Shown: positions 27,052 to 38,004, counted from the stretch's first letter. The stretch: 64,000 nt of DNA from Sulfuritalea sp. (GCA_016716965.1 JADJUP010000056.1:124001-188000), one strand, 5' to 3'. A program made the numbers and translations. The notes: generated by a model not told the origin, from the letters alone.

Positions 27052-27079
27052 ATTCTAAACGCTTCGCCATTGAAGTCAA
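27052..27079 (-). promoter_or_regulatory. sigma70 promoter for rpsU
   Basis: Read leftward, TTGACT (27074-27079) and TAGAAT (27052-27057) are 16 bases apart, 35 bp before the rpsU ATG. The -35 element lies just past the pbpC stop codon. Confidence 0.65.
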
Positions 27080-27084
27080 TTGTT

Positions 27085-29276
27085 TCAGCGTCGTCCGCGC
27101 AGGGCACGCACCTCGAAGCTCACCGCATCCAGTTCGACGTCGGCGGCATCCACCAGGGCCAGCCGGTGTTTGCCCGGTTGCGGCAGCCAGCGGCTGCTGC
27201 GGTCGGCGCGCCCGGCCGGCTTGCCGTCCATGCGCCATTGCCAGCCGGTTTCGGCCCGGGATGACAATTGCAGCGGCAGGCGCTGGCGTCCCGGCGGTAT
27301 GTCGGGATCGAGCGCGATCACCGTGCCCTGCGCCGGGTAGGTGATGCGCGCCAGCGCCTTGGCTGCGGCGGCACGAATGATGGCGCGTTCGGTGCCGGCG
27401 ATGAACCATTCGCGGCGTGGCGGTTCGGCCGTTGCGTTCGCTTCGGCTCGAAGCGGATGTCGCGCGCGACCAATCCGGGCGGCGCTGCCGGCGGCACGCT
27501 TGGCGTCCTGTGGCGCCCGGCGTCATCCCCCCGATGCAGCCAGTCCATCACGTCGCGCCACACCGGCGCCGCGCCGGCGATGCCGGAAACCTCGTGCATC
27601 GAGGCGCCGCTGGCATTGCCGACCCATACCGCGACGGTGTAACGGCGCGAGTAGCCGGCGCACCAGTTGTCGCGCATGTCCTTGCTGGTGCCGGTCTTGG
27701 CGGCACTCCAGTAGGGCGTCGCCAGCCAGGATTCGAGGCCGAAGCTGCCGGCGCGTGCGGCGCGGTCGGCGAGGATGTCGCCTACCAGGAAACTTGCCGT
27801 CGCCGCCAGCGCCTGGCGCGGCGCGCCAGTGAAGGCGCCGCAATGTTCGCCGCGACAGGGGGCCGACTTGCCGTCGGCAGTCGCGCGCAAGGCGCTCCAG
27901 CGGCCCGCGTTGGCCAGCGTGCGATAGGCGTTGGCCAGCGCCAGCAGCGAAACGTCGGCCGAGCCCAGCGCCAGGCTGTAGCCATACCAGTCGCCGCTCT
28001 CGGTCAGGCTGTCGAAGCCGAAGCGGCGCAGGCCCTCCTGGAATTCGTCGGCGCCGAGGCGCACCAGGGTCTTCACCGCCGGCACGTTGAGCGAAGCGGC
28101 CAGCGCGGTGCGCGCGCTGATCCAGCCGCGATGCTCGGGTTCATAATTTTGCGGCGCATAGAGCCCGTTGCCGGTGGCCAGCGTCAGCGGTGCGTCCTCG
28201 ATCAGCGAGGCGGCGGTGAGGTCGCGGCGTGCGAAGGCCATGCCATAGAGGAAGGGCTTCAGCGTCGAGCCGGCCTGGCGCAGCGCGGTCACGCCGTCGA
28301 CGTCGGGTGCCTCCGAAAGTTCGCCGCTGGAGCCGACCCAGGCGAGGATTTCGCCGGTCGCGTTGTCCGCCACCAGCACCGCGCCGTCCTCGACCTTGCG
28401 CTTGTCGAGCGCGCGCAGGTGGCGGCGCAGGGTCTCGCCGGCGAAGCGCTGCAGGTCGGCATCCAGCGTGGACCGAAGGCGCTGGCCGGGCCGGGCGAGG
28501 AGCTTTCTGGCCAGGTGCGGGGCCAGTTGCGGTGTCTGGTCGGCGCGGTGCAGGACATTGGCCAGTGTGGTCGCGGCGACCGCGTCGAGGTCATGACATA
28601 GGGCTTCGCGCCGCATCTCGCGCAGCAGCGCACAGGCGCGCCGGGCGACGACGGCGGTGCCGGCGTTCGGCGCGCGCAGCAGCGCGGCGGCCAGTGCGGC
28701 CTCCTGTTCATCCAGCCCTTGCGGCCACTTGCCGAACAGCCCCCGGCTCATCGCCGCGACGCCTTCGAGCTCGCCGCGAAACGGCGCCAGGTTCAGATAG
28801 GCTTCGAGGATCTGGTCCTTGCTCCAGCTCTGCTCCAGGCGCAGCGCAGCGGCCGCCTGGTCGAGCTTTTCCAGCAGGTTGCGGCGGCCCTTGCGGCGCG
28901 ATTCCGCGTCGAGCAGGCCGGCCAGTTGCATGCTAATGGTGCTGGCGCCGCGCGTCTTCTCGTTGCGCAGGTTGCTCCAGGCGCCGGCGGCGGCGGCCTG
29001 CCAGTCGACGCCGGCATGATCCAGGAAGCGCTTGTCCTCCGAGACCAGCACGGCGCGGCGCAGGGCCGGTGCGATCTCGGCCAGCGGCACCCAGGGCAGG
29101 CGGCGCACCGTGCGGTCGAGGCGCAGCGCCGCGATCGGCGTGCCGTCGCGGGCCAGCAGCCAGGCGTCCGACGGACGGTGCGCGGCGCGCACTTCGCTGA
29201 AGCCGGGCAGCGCCATTGCCGCCATACTGGGCATCAGCAGGGCCAGCGCGGCGAGGCACCGAAGACGGCGCCACAT
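27085..29276 (-). pseudogene. pbpC: penicillin-binding protein 1C, one frameshift
   Basis: PbpC is a bifunctional peptidoglycan glycosyltransferase/transpeptidase-like protein. An N-terminal signal segment is followed by a GT51 domain (VSEDKRFLDHAGVD, RGASTISMQLAGLL) and a transpeptidase domain (AGSTLKPFLYGMA with the SxxK serine, SLNVPAVK, and KTGTSKDMRDNW). The C-terminal PBP1C domain is in another frame. The reading breaks near 27445, after RFEP; adding one base in a CCG (CCGG expected) restores EANATAEPPRREWFIAGTERA and the rest to 27085. It is probably a functional gene with a consensus error, or a recent mutation removing the C-terminal domain. It is the last gene of the unit starting with the macroglobulin. 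Confidence 0.85.
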
Positions 29277-30353
29277 TCAGTGCAGCCCCAGCGTCGCCAC
29301 CAGGCACTGCGCGGCCTGCTGCGCGCCGCCCGCCACAGGTCGCGGCGGCGCCGGCATTTCCCAGAGCTGCTGCATGGCCGGGATGAAGTCGCCGGCCAGT
29401 ACCTGTTCGCGCGTCAGCACCTGCGCGCGCGCATGGCGGGCGAGCCAGGCGGCGAAGGGGGCCGACTCCGGCCAGTCGTCGCGTTGCAGGTAGAGGATCG
29501 GAATTCCGCCGCAGGCGGCCTCGACGAAGGTGCCGTAGCCGGGCTTGCTGAGCACGACATCGACGCTGGCCAGCAGGTCGGAAAAATGCAGGCCGGGGAC
29601 ATCCATGATGCGCACGTCGTCGCGCGCGATCGCCAGTTCCGCGGGCACCAGCCAGCACAGTCCGGGTGTGCGCGGCCAGTCGGCCAGCGGCAGGTGGAAC
29701 TCCATGCCGCCCATGGCGACCAGCGCCCAGTGCAGGGCCGGGTCGAGGCCGAGCAGTCGCGCGATGCGCTCGCGGTCGCGCTGTCCGCGGCGCGCGATCG
29801 GGGCGATGTCCTGGCGGTGCGACAGGTCGGACATCGGCAGCCCCGGCGTGACGCGAAAAAACGCCGCCGCCGAGTTGTAGGCGGCCAGCATCTGGCGGTG
29901 GATAGTCGCGGCCCAGGCTTCGCCGCGGAAATAATGGGCGAACAACTCGGCCCAGTTCAGCGAGCACAGTCCCGCGGCCGGAATGCCGGCCGCCGCGGCC
30001 CCTGCCAGCGGCAGGTAGGCGACGTTGGCGACCAGCGCATCGACCTCGTGCGCGCGCAGCCAGTCGGCCTCCGCGGCCACCCGTTGCGGCCAGTCGGCAT
30101 GGAACTCGCGGTAGCGTTGCGCGCTGGCGGCGAGGTCGATATCCACCGCGTTGTGCATCACGAAGCCGAAGTCACGCGCTTCCGCGACGTGCTCGAACGT
30201 GGCGTCGATGCGCCGCTGCAGGCGTTCCAGCGGCAGCGCGCTGCGCACCGTCAGCCGCAGTTCCGGGCACAGCGCGGCCAGCGCGTTGAGCACCGGCGCG
30301 ATCTGCGACAGGTGGCCCAGGCCGTGCCCCGAAATGTCGGCCAGCAGGTGCAT
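29277..30353 (-). CDS. glycosyltransferase-like protein
   Basis: The 358-residue protein has a GT-B-like layout. The N-terminus MHLLADISGHGLGHLSQIAPVLNAL carries the G-H-G-x-G-H nucleotide-sugar-binding pattern of MurG-like transferases. The C-terminal part has DVVLSKPGYGTFVEAACGGIPILYLQRDDWPE, the typical donor-binding segment. The substrate is unknown. The ATG overlaps the stop of the preceding pseudo-receiver gene, and its stop directly precedes pbpC, so a role in envelope glycan modification is inferred. Confidence 0.75.
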   Translation of the reverse strand: MHLLADISGHGLGHLSQIAPVLNALAALCPELRLTVRSALPLERLQRRIDATFEHVAEARDFGFVMHNAVDIDLAASAQRYREFHADWPQRVAAEADWLRAHEVDALVANVAYLPLAGAAAAGIPAAGLCSLNWAELFAHYFRGEAWAATIHRQMLAAYNSAAAFFRVTPGLPMSDLSHRQDIAPIARRGQRDRERIARLLGLDPALHWALVAMGGMEFHLPLADWPRTPGLCWLVPAELAIARDDVRIMDVPGLHFSDLLASVDVVLSKPGYGTFVEAACGGIPILYLQRDDWPESAPFAAWLARHARAQVLTREQVLAGDFIPAMQQLWEMPAPPRPVAGGAQQAAQCLVATLGLH

Positions 30354-30670
30354 CAGCCGGGCAGTTTCAACAGGCGCGCCACGCGCCGGTCGACGAAGCC
30401 GCGCGCGGCGAAATCCGTGGCGCCGGCGAGCTTTGCGGCCTCCACCGCACTCTCCTCGAAGCTTGCGGCGCAGGCGATGATCGGCAGTTCGGGATGCGCG
30501 GCGCGCAAGCCGGAAATCTCCGCCAGCGCCTCGCGCCGCCCGAGGTCCACGACGATGCAGTCCGGCGCCTCGCCGCCGTCCTTTTTCAGCATGCGCACGC
30601 CTTGCGCGGTCCAGGCCGATTCGAGCCGCAAGCGGGTGGTCAGGTCGTGGCACAGCAGCAGAATCTTCAT
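30353..30670 (-). CDS. receiver-like domain protein, degenerate
   Basis: The 105-residue protein has a CheY-like fold: MKILLLCHDLTTRLRLESAW, then CIVVDLGRREALAEI with the central Asp, and IIACAASFEESAV. The first acidic pair is HD, the usual Thr/Ser after strand 4 is Ala, and no clear conserved Lys is seen. It may therefore not be phosphorylated normally. It is coupled to the glycosyltransferase gene by TGATG. The function is unknown. Confidence 0.7.
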   Translation of the reverse strand: MKILLLCHDLTTRLRLESAWTAQGVRMLKKDGGEAPDCIVVDLGRREALAEISGLRAAHPELPIIACAASFEESAVEAAKLAGATDFAARGFVDRRVARLLKLPG

Positions 30671-30701
30671 TGCAGGTTTCCTCGCGGGTGCGTGTTTTGG
30701 C

Positions 30702-30725
30702 CCCGTGTTGCCGGCGCCGACTTTT
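30702..30725 (-). repeat. 17-copy motif, copy 8 (intergenic)
   Basis: It lies in the 76-bp gap between the macroglobulin stop and the pseudo-receiver ATG. It reads CGTGTTGCCGGCGCCGACTT. Confidence 0.7.
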
Positions 30726-30746
30726 GGGGCCGGGCAGCCAGGGCGT

Positions 30747-33700
30747 TCAATTCCCCACCACCACCTTCGCGTTGGGCACTTCGCCGAACACGTCGGGCGC
30801 GTACATGGCTTCGACCCGCGTCGGCGGCAGGGCGAACTCGCCGGCATTGTTGATGCGCAGCGTGTAGTCGATGCTGAAGCGGCCCTTCGGCACCACTTCG
30901 TAATAGGCGCGGAAATTGGCGAAGCTACGCTCGACGAAGCTGGGCCAGAGGCGGCGCGCGCGGCGGTCTTCGTCCAGCGTCGCGATGCGCGAATCGCGGC
31001 CGTCGCCCTCGCCCAGGATGCGGCTGCCGGCCGGGATCGGGTCGCTGACCACGACCCAGCCCATGTCCTGCTCGGCGTCGATGGTCAGCGTGACGCGCCA
31101 CAGGTCGCCGCGACTGAACTTGCCCTTTTCCCTTTCCTGCAGCGGCGTCACCTGGCGCGTGACGCGGTAGCCGAAGGCGCGCGGCCCGCCGGCGGGAATC
31201 GCGGCAAGCGCCTGGATGCTGGCCCAGGGCTTGCCGCTGCCGTCGTGCGTGACGGCGAGCGTGGCCTCGCCCGCGGGCCAGGGCAGGGCCAGGCGCGGTG
31301 CGTCGTCGGCGCCCGTCCAGCGATGCTCGGCCTTGCCCGCGCCGAGGCTGGCGCGCGTGGTGCCGGCCACGGCGTCCTTCTCGAAGCGCCGTCCGTAGCG
31401 GTCGAGCGCGATCGCGGCCCAGGCGTTGGCCGTGGTGGTGAACCAGCGCCCGCGCACCTGGCGTTCCAGCGCGCCGCGCAGCAGTTTCGGCAGGTCGTCG
31501 CGCCAGCCCGGTTCGTCCATCACCGCCTCGATCAGGCGGAAGGCGTTGGAATCGCCGCTGACCATCAGCCACCACCAGTAGTCGCTCTTCTCGGTGGTGA
31601 AGTTCAGCCGCCCGCCGGCGTAGGACAGCCGATTGCGCAATTCCCGCTCGGCGGCGGCGAGCTTCTCCGCGCGCTGCGGCAGGTCGGTCAGGCGGCGCAC
31701 GACGAGGTACCAGTCGATCAGCGCCGAGGTCGGCAGGCGCAGCGGCTCGACTTCCAGCGCGGCCGCGGCCTTGGCCGGATTGCGTCCGGCGCGGCTCAGG
31801 GCTTCCAGCGCGAGCAGCTTGCCGGCGAGCTGCGCGTCGGTCGCGGCGGGCGACCACAGCGGCGCCTTGAAGCGCGCCTCGACGAAGCCGGCGAGGCCGT
31901 CTTCCAGGCGCGTCCTCAGTTCCGCCGGCAGCGCCATGCCGCTGGCCAGCGAAATGTCGAGCAGGTAGGCGCTGAGCGTCGCGCTGCCGGGGCCTTCGCC
32001 GGGGAAGTAGCGCGCCAGGCCGTTGCCGTCGAGCAGCGCGGGCAGGCTGTCGACCACCTCCTTCCAGCGCGCCTCGTCCTTCAGGCCGACGGCGACCGAG
32101 GCCCGCTGTTCGAGGCAGGCGAAGGGGTAGTCCTCGAAGAAGCGGCGCAGCCCCGGCGGCGGCGTCGACAGCTTGGGCGACAGGCCCAGTTCGATGCCGC
32201 CGCGCCCCGGCAGCGCGCCCGGTGGCATGGCGACGGGCAGTTCGAGCTTGCCCTCGACGCGGGCGAAGCTGGCCTGCTGCACGGTGACCGGCACCGCCGG
32301 CTCGATCTTCTGGGTGATGCGCAGCCGGTCGCGGCCCGGGGCCTTGCCGCCGTCGCCGCTTTCGTTCGCCTCGAATTCCCATGTCATGGCCGTGGCGCCT
32401 TCCGGCGCCTGCGCGTCCCAGGCCAGTTCCGCCGCGCCTTCGGCGGCGAGTTTCACTTCCTTCGCCTCCAGCGCCTGCGCGCCGGCGCGCGCCGTGACCT
32501 TCACCGTCATCGCCCGCGCGGTGCCGTTCCTTACCGTCAGCAGGGCCTGGTAGCGGTCCTTTTCGCGCACCAGCGGCGGCAGGCCGGACACCATCTGCAG
32601 GTCCTGGCGCGTGCGCACCGTCGCCGATCCGCTGCCGAACAGCGCGGCGCCGGCAGTGGCGATGCCGACCAGCTTGAATTCGGTGAGCGAATCGTTGATC
32701 GGCAGCTTCACCGTCGCCGTGCCGTCAGCGCCGACTTTCACGCGCGGCTGCCAGCTCAGCAGCGTGTCGAACAGTTCGCGCGCCGGGGCGCGGCCGCCGC
32801 CGCCGCCGGGCGGCACCGCCTTGCGGCCGAAGTGGCGCTTGCCCAGCACCTGCGATTGCGCGGTGGATGTGGTCACCTCGTAGGCGCGGCGCGGCGACAT
32901 GGCTTCCAGCAGGTTCCAGCTGTCATTGGGCCGCAGTTCGAGCAGCGCCTGGTCCACGGCGGCGAAGGCCAGTTCGGTGCCGGCCGGCAAGGTCTTGCCC
33001 GCGGGCGGGGACACCTTCAGGCGTACCGTGGCCTCTTCGCGCGGCCGGTATTCCTTGCGTTCGGGCAGCACCTCGACCTTGAGCCGCAGGCTTTCCGTGC
33101 CGACGCCGAGTTCGGCCAGACCCAGGCGCCAGGCCGGCTTGGCCAGGTCCACCATCGCCGTCGGCTGTTGCGGGTTCCACCAGTCGCGGAACCAGGCCAG
33201 CGGCTCGCGCCAGCCCCACTGGAACAGCGAATACCATTTCAGCGGCTCGATGCGCCCGCGCACCACCAGCACCGAAACGAAGACATTGGGCGCCCATTCG
33301 CCCTTCACCGGCACTTCGACCACCGGGTTGAAGCGCGACAGCGGGCGGACGAAGGTTTCGATGATGCCGCCGGCCTCGACCGAGACCAGCGCCGTCGCCT
33401 CGCGGAAGGGCGTATGCACGCGGAATCGCGCGGTGTCGCCGGCCTGGTAGCTGCGCTGCTCGGGCACCACGTCGATGCGGTCCTGGTTGCCGGCGGTGAA
33501 CCAGGGATCGTCGCCGCCACCGGCCGCCCAGTAGCTGGCGCCGCTCCTGGCGACGTTGCCCTTGCCATCGCGCGTCTGTGCCAGCAGGTAGATCTCGCCG
33601 GCGCCCGGCACCTTCGGTTCGCAGCGCAGCAGGCCGCGCGCATCGCTGCGGCCGCTGCATACGGTGCCGAGGTCGGCGAATTCCTCGCGGTTCTCGTAGG

Positions 33701-36409
33701 CATAGAAGCCGCCCACCACGCGCCGCCGGTGCGAATGCGAAATTCGACGTTTGGCCGATACCTCGATCTCCTGCCCGGCGACCGGCTTGCCGTCGAGGTC
33801 CAGCGCCAGCAGGTCGACGCGGCCCTTGTCGGCGGGAGAGCTCCAGTCGGGGATGCGCATGCCCAGCACCACCGCCGCCGGCCACAGCGGCACCGTGCCG
33901 CGGATGGTCTGCACCTCGCCGTTGGGATCGTTGAAGCTCATCTCGGCGTAGATCTCGGCGGGGCCGCGCGGCTTGCGGCCGAGCGCCACGTCGAGCTTGC
34001 CGGCGCCGGCCTGGTCGAGCGTCAGCGCCTGCTTGTCGACGATCAGCTGTTCCCGTTCGCGGCCGTTGTCGATGCCGAAGGCATTGAGCGCGGCTTCGCC
34101 GAAATCGGCGTTGAAGCTGTAGCCGTCGTAGCCGGGCCAGCTCGGCCAGGTCGGCCGCAGGGTGGCCGAGACCTGCACCGGGTGCGCCTTCGCCGCGCCG
34201 CCGTTGAGGAAGGACAGGCCCAGCGCCAGCGGCACGCTGCCGGGCGCGACGAAGCGTTTGCCGGCGCCCTGCACGCTGCCGGTGAACACCGGCAGGCGAA
34301 AATCCGAGACGCGGAACTCGGCATCGGATCGGGTTTAGGGCCCGTGCCGCCGCGCAGCTCGACGGCATAAGTGCCGCGCTTGGCCGCCTCGGGAATCTTC
34401 CACTGCGCGAGCGCAACGCCCTGCGCATCCCATGTCAGCGGCAGCGCGTACTCGGTGCCGCTGTCGTGGCGGATCACCGCCTGCTTCGGCAGCGTCGCCG
34501 GATCGGCGAAGCCCATGCCGCGGCTGTTGCGCTCGCGCGCGACGTGCTTCATCGACACGGTCTGGCCGGGACGCAGCAGCGTGCGGTCGAATACCGTGTG
34601 GATCAGGCGCGGGCCGGCGCTTTCGCCCCAGGTGTTGACGCCGAAGCGCCAGGGCTCGATGCCCTCGTTCCAGTCGCTGCGCGCGAAGCTGTAGTCGTCG
34701 CCCAGCCGCGCGCTGGCGAAGAGGAAATTGGCGCCGGCGCAAGCGGTTTCGCCCAGCGCGCGTTCCGCGAGGGCGCGGCCCTGGGCGTCGGTCTTGCCGC
34801 TCCAGAGCAGGGCGCCCTTGCAGTTCGAGACGCGCACCTCGGCGTTCGCCACCGGCTTGCCGCTGTCCAGCGCCGTGACCCAGACCAGCGCGTTGTCGGC
34901 GCCGCGCTTGAAATGCACCGCCATGTTGGTCACCAGCGCGGCGGAGCGCACGTACATCGGCTTCGGCCCGTCCTTGCCGGCCGCCAGCAGCGCCGCGCCG
35001 AGCAGCCGGCTTTCGACCTCGACCACGTGGTAGCCCGGCTTCGCCAGCGGAATGCCGAGCACTTCGAACTCGGCGCCGCCGCCGGGCTTGGGCAGTTCGC
35101 GGCGGGTGACGCCGGGGGCCTGCGCGAGGTAGGAAAGCTCGCGGGAGTGGTAGGGGTCCTCGTAGTCCTCTTCCTTGCCCTCGCGCACCACCTTGAGCTT
35201 TTTGGTGCGGCGGTTGAAGGCCGCCAGTTCCTGCATCGCCGCGATCACCGCGGCATCATCGACGAGGTGGCGTTCGGCCAGGCGCAGGCTGGCCTCGACA
35301 TTGCGCAGGGTGACCGGCAAGAGGCCGCCCTCGCGCAGTTCGACGATGCCGAAGTCGCCGGGGAATTTCGCCAGCGGCGGCAGCGCGGCGATGGCGAACT
35401 TGAGCGGGAAGTTCGCCGCGTTGGCCAGCGGACGCCCCGCTTCGTCCTTGATGCCGGGCGGCAGTTCGAGGCGCAGCTCGGCGTTCTGGGCGAAGGGTTT
35501 GGCGAAGACGAAACGGGTCGCGGTGTTTTCGCGGCGGCCTTCCTTCAGCGTCGGGTCGAGCGGCAGGCGTTCGCCGGCAGGGGTCAGCAGACGGATCTTG
35601 CCGCGCAGCGCCGCATCGACCGGCGCGGAAAACTCCAGCGTCAGGTCGGACAGCGGCGAGCAGGGCGCGCCGGCCTTCTCGCGCTCGCAGCTCAGCGTGG
35701 CGCGGAAGGGTTCGCGCACCGGGAAGACGAAGCTTTCTTCCTTTGTCGACAGCGCACCGTTCTCCGCTTCGATGCCCTTGCCCCACACCAGCTTCATCTT
35801 CGTTCCGGCGGGCAGGCGTTCGCTGCAAGCCAGCACGATCTCGTCCCTGCCGCCGCGCCGCGTCACGTCGAGCACCTCGGCGCGCTCCTTCGCGGCCAGC
35901 AGGCGCACCGGAATGCGGTTGCCGACGCCATCGGCCTCGCACCAGGCGTTCTGTTCCACCGATGCCGGCTTCACGGCGCCGGCCGGCGTGACGACGAAGG
36001 CCTGGTCCTCCTCGATGCCACTGCCCGGCGCCGGATATACGGCGCGCGGCCAGGGGCCGGGCGCGAAAAAGCGATAGCGGTTCTGGCCCTGGATGCCCTC
36101 GCCATTCACCGCGCGGAAACTGCTTCGTACCGAGAACAGGCAGCGCTCGCCCGGCTGCAGGGGGCGTTCGAGTTGCCAGGTCCAGGTGCGGGCATCGACC
36201 CAGCGCGCGGACCCCTTGGCGGCCCCGCAATCGACGCTGAAGGGCGCCGGCGCATCGGGCCGGCCCAGCGCCACCATGTCGGTATTGAAGCTCGCCGTGG
36301 CGCGGGTCTGCTGGTCGACCAGTTCCTGCGGCGTGAACTGCTGCACCCAGGCGGCATGCCCGGCGCAGGAGAGCAGAAGACAGAGCAGACCGGCGGCGCG
36401 CGTGGGCAT
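30747..36409 (-). pseudogene. alpha-2-macroglobulin family protein, one frameshift
   Basis: The protein is about 1,890 residues, close to bacterial alpha-2-macroglobulins (YfhM type) that trap proteases in the periplasm. The N-terminus MPTRAAGLLCLLLSCAGHA has a lipobox-like LLSC. The MG domains are followed by a bait region and the thioester motif CLEQ in FEDYPFACLEQRASVAVGL (near 32120). The C-terminal receptor-type domain ends at 30747. The reading shifts near 34330, between GGTGPKPDP and DAEFRVSDFRLPVFTG. One base missing in CCGATG (CCGGATG expected) explains it. pbpC downstream is the usual partner of this family. Confidence 0.85.
32716..32739 (-). repeat. 17-copy motif, copy 9 (inside the macroglobulin gene)
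   Basis: Antisense to the gene; the frame reads it as KVGADGTATVK, a normal beta-strand edge of this family. Confidence 0.65.
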
Positions 36410-36475
36410 GGGGGATGGGCGGCAGATGGACGTCGGCCGATTATAGCCAGCGTGGGTCGCGGAACTCCGCCCGCT

Positions 36476-36499
36476 GCCGTGTCGCGGGCGCCGACTTTT
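36476..36499 (-). repeat. 17-copy motif, copy 10 (upstream of the macroglobulin gene)
   Basis: Between the terminator at 36510 and the macroglobulin start. It reads GTGTCGCGGGCGCCGACTTT, with one mismatch in the variable centre. Confidence 0.7.
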
Positions 36500-36509
36500 C
36501 ATCGGCGCC

Positions 36510-36540
36510 AAAAACGAAAACGGGAGCCGAAGCTCCCGTT
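36510..36540 (-). terminator. rho-independent terminator
   Basis: Read leftward: AACGGGAGC-TTCG-GCTCCCGTT followed by TTCGTTTTTGG. It has a 9-bp stem with a very stable TTCG loop and a T-rich tail. It lies 22 bp after the PEP-CTERM reading frame, so it terminates transcription from that side before the macroglobulin gene. Confidence 0.8.
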
Positions 36541-36561
36541 CTGTTTCGCGTCAGGTGACGC

Positions 36562-36765
36562 TCAGGCGGCAGCCTTCAGCTTGCGGCGACGCGCCATGAA
36601 GCCCAGCATGCCGAGGCCGGCCAGCATCATGGCGTAGGTTTCGGGTTCGGGCGGCGCATAGACACTGTTGCGGCAGCCGGCGGGGCGTGCGAGCTGCCAG
36701 TGGCGCCGGCCGCGGTGGGGCAAGCGCATTGAAAATGCTTGGCGCGGGACCGCCGGCGCCCGCAT
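36562..36765 (-). pseudogene. PEP-CTERM protein, remnant of the C-terminus
   Basis: The last 30 residues (PEPETYAMMLAGLGMLGFMARRRKL) are a perfect PEP-CTERM sorting signal: PEP motif, hydrophobic helix, Arg-rich end. PEP-CTERM proteins are exported and processed by exosortase, mostly in EPS-forming Gram-negative bacteria. Upstream of the tail there is no secreted domain or signal peptide, only about 35 residues of low-complexity sequence. An ATG with AAGGA further up is followed at once by a stop. It is most likely the 3' remnant of a deleted gene, still with its terminator. Confidence 0.6.
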
Positions 36766-36930
36766 CTTTTACATGGTCTTCCTTAATTTGTTGGCCTGGT
36801 GCGGGCCCGCACCTCAGACTTTATCAGCCCGAAGGAGCAAAGCCCGTCGGTCTAACGCCCGCGATGGCGGGCCGGGGCGGACGGCTCGCTACAATGCGCC
36901 GATGCCACTTCGGGCCCATTCCTTGCCATC

Positions 36931-38004
36931 ATGAAGACCACCGGCCCCCGCAAAGGCCGCGGCGCGGTCGTTTCGCCGGATGGCCGCTTCGACGCCTGGC
37001 GGCGCGAGGCGGCCGAAGACGGCTGGTGGAACGAGGACGAGGAAGCGCCGGCCACCGAGCTGATCGTCGATAGCGCGAAGTCAGTGATTACTTACAACGA
37101 CTCGCCCGACATTCCCTACGACCGCTCGATCAATCCTTACCGCGGCTGCGAACATGGTTGCGCCTATTGCTTTGCGCGGCCGTCGCACGCTTACCTGGGC
37201 CTGTCGCCGGGCCTCGATTTCGAGACGAAGCTGGCATACAAGGCCGACGCCGCGCAGACCCTGCGCCGCGAACTGGCCAAACCGGGCTACCGCTGCCAGC
37301 CGGTGGCGCTGGGCATCAACACCGATGCCTGGCAGCCGGTCGAGCGCCGCCTGCGGGTGACGCGCGGCATCCTCGAGGTGCTGGCCGAAACGCGCCATCC
37401 GGTGACCATCGTCACCAAGTCGGCGCTGATCCTGCGCGACCTCGATCTGCTGGCCGACATGGCGCGCGGCAACCTGGCGCATGTCGCGGTGTCGATCACC
37501 ACGCTCGATCCCGATCTGGCGCGGACCATGGAGCCGCGCGCGCCGTCGCCCCAGCGCCGACTTTCGGTGATCGCGGCGCTGGCGGCGGCGGGCATCCCGA
37601 CCGCGGTGATGGTGGCGCCGCTGATCCCGGCGCTAAGCGATCATGAACTCGAAGCCATCCTCGGCGCGGCGCGCGAGGCGGGTGCGAGTTCGGCCGGCTA
37701 CATCCTGCTGCGCCTGCCGCATGAGGTGAAGCCGCTGTTCCGCGCCTGGCTCGACAGCCACCAGCCGGGGCGCGCGGAGCACGTGTTCAGCCTGATGCGC
37801 CAGATGCACGGCGGCAAGGAATACGACAGCGCCTTCGGCACGCGCCAGCGCGGCAGCGGGCCGCTGGCGGACATCATCGCCCAGCGCTTTCGCGGCGCGG
37901 TGCGCCGGTTGGGCCTGGATGCGCCGACGCCGCCGCTCGATGTCACGGCCTTTCGTCCGCCGCCGCAGCCGGGGACGGCAACGCCGCAGCTATCCCTGTT
38001 CTGA
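36931..38004 (+). CDS. radical SAM protein, SplB-like (PA0069 family)
   Basis: The 357-residue protein has the cluster motif CEHGCAYC (about 73-80) in RSINPYRGCEHGCAYCFARPSHAYLGL. This is the pattern of SplB-related radical SAM proteins annotated as PA0069 family. Segments TIVTKSALILRDLDLL, VSITTLDPDLARTMEPRAPSPQRRL and GYILLRLPHEVKPLFRAWL are present. The substrate is unknown. TACAAT at 36891 is a possible -10. The peptide SPQRRLSV comes from the 17-copy motif. Confidence 0.88.
   Translation: MKTTGPRKGRGAVVSPDGRFDAWRREAAEDGWWNEDEEAPATELIVDSAKSVITYNDSPDIPYDRSINPYRGCEHGCAYCFARPSHAYLGLSPGLDFETKLAYKADAAQTLRRELAKPGYRCQPVALGINTDAWQPVERRLRVTRGILEVLAETRHPVTIVTKSALILRDLDLLADMARGNLAHVAVSITTLDPDLARTMEPRAPSPQRRLSVIAALAAAGIPTAVMVAPLIPALSDHELEAILGAAREAGASSAGYILLRLPHEVKPLFRAWLDSHQPGRAEHVFSLMRQMHGGKEYDSAFGTRQRGSGPLADIIAQRFRGAVRRLGLDAPTPPLDVTAFRPPPQPGTATPQLSLF
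37542..37565 (-). repeat. 17-copy motif, copy 11 (inside the radical SAM gene)
   Basis: Encodes APSPQRRLS, at a place where this family normally has EPRAPSPxxRL, so here motif and protein constraint coincide. Confidence 0.6.

Noticed and set aside
28719..34370. An 1,883-codon open frame opposite pbpC, the glycosyltransferase and the macroglobulin
   Set aside because: It is a G+C shadow of minus-strand genes with clear family motifs; it has no recognisable domain and an amino-acid makeup typical of antisense reading.
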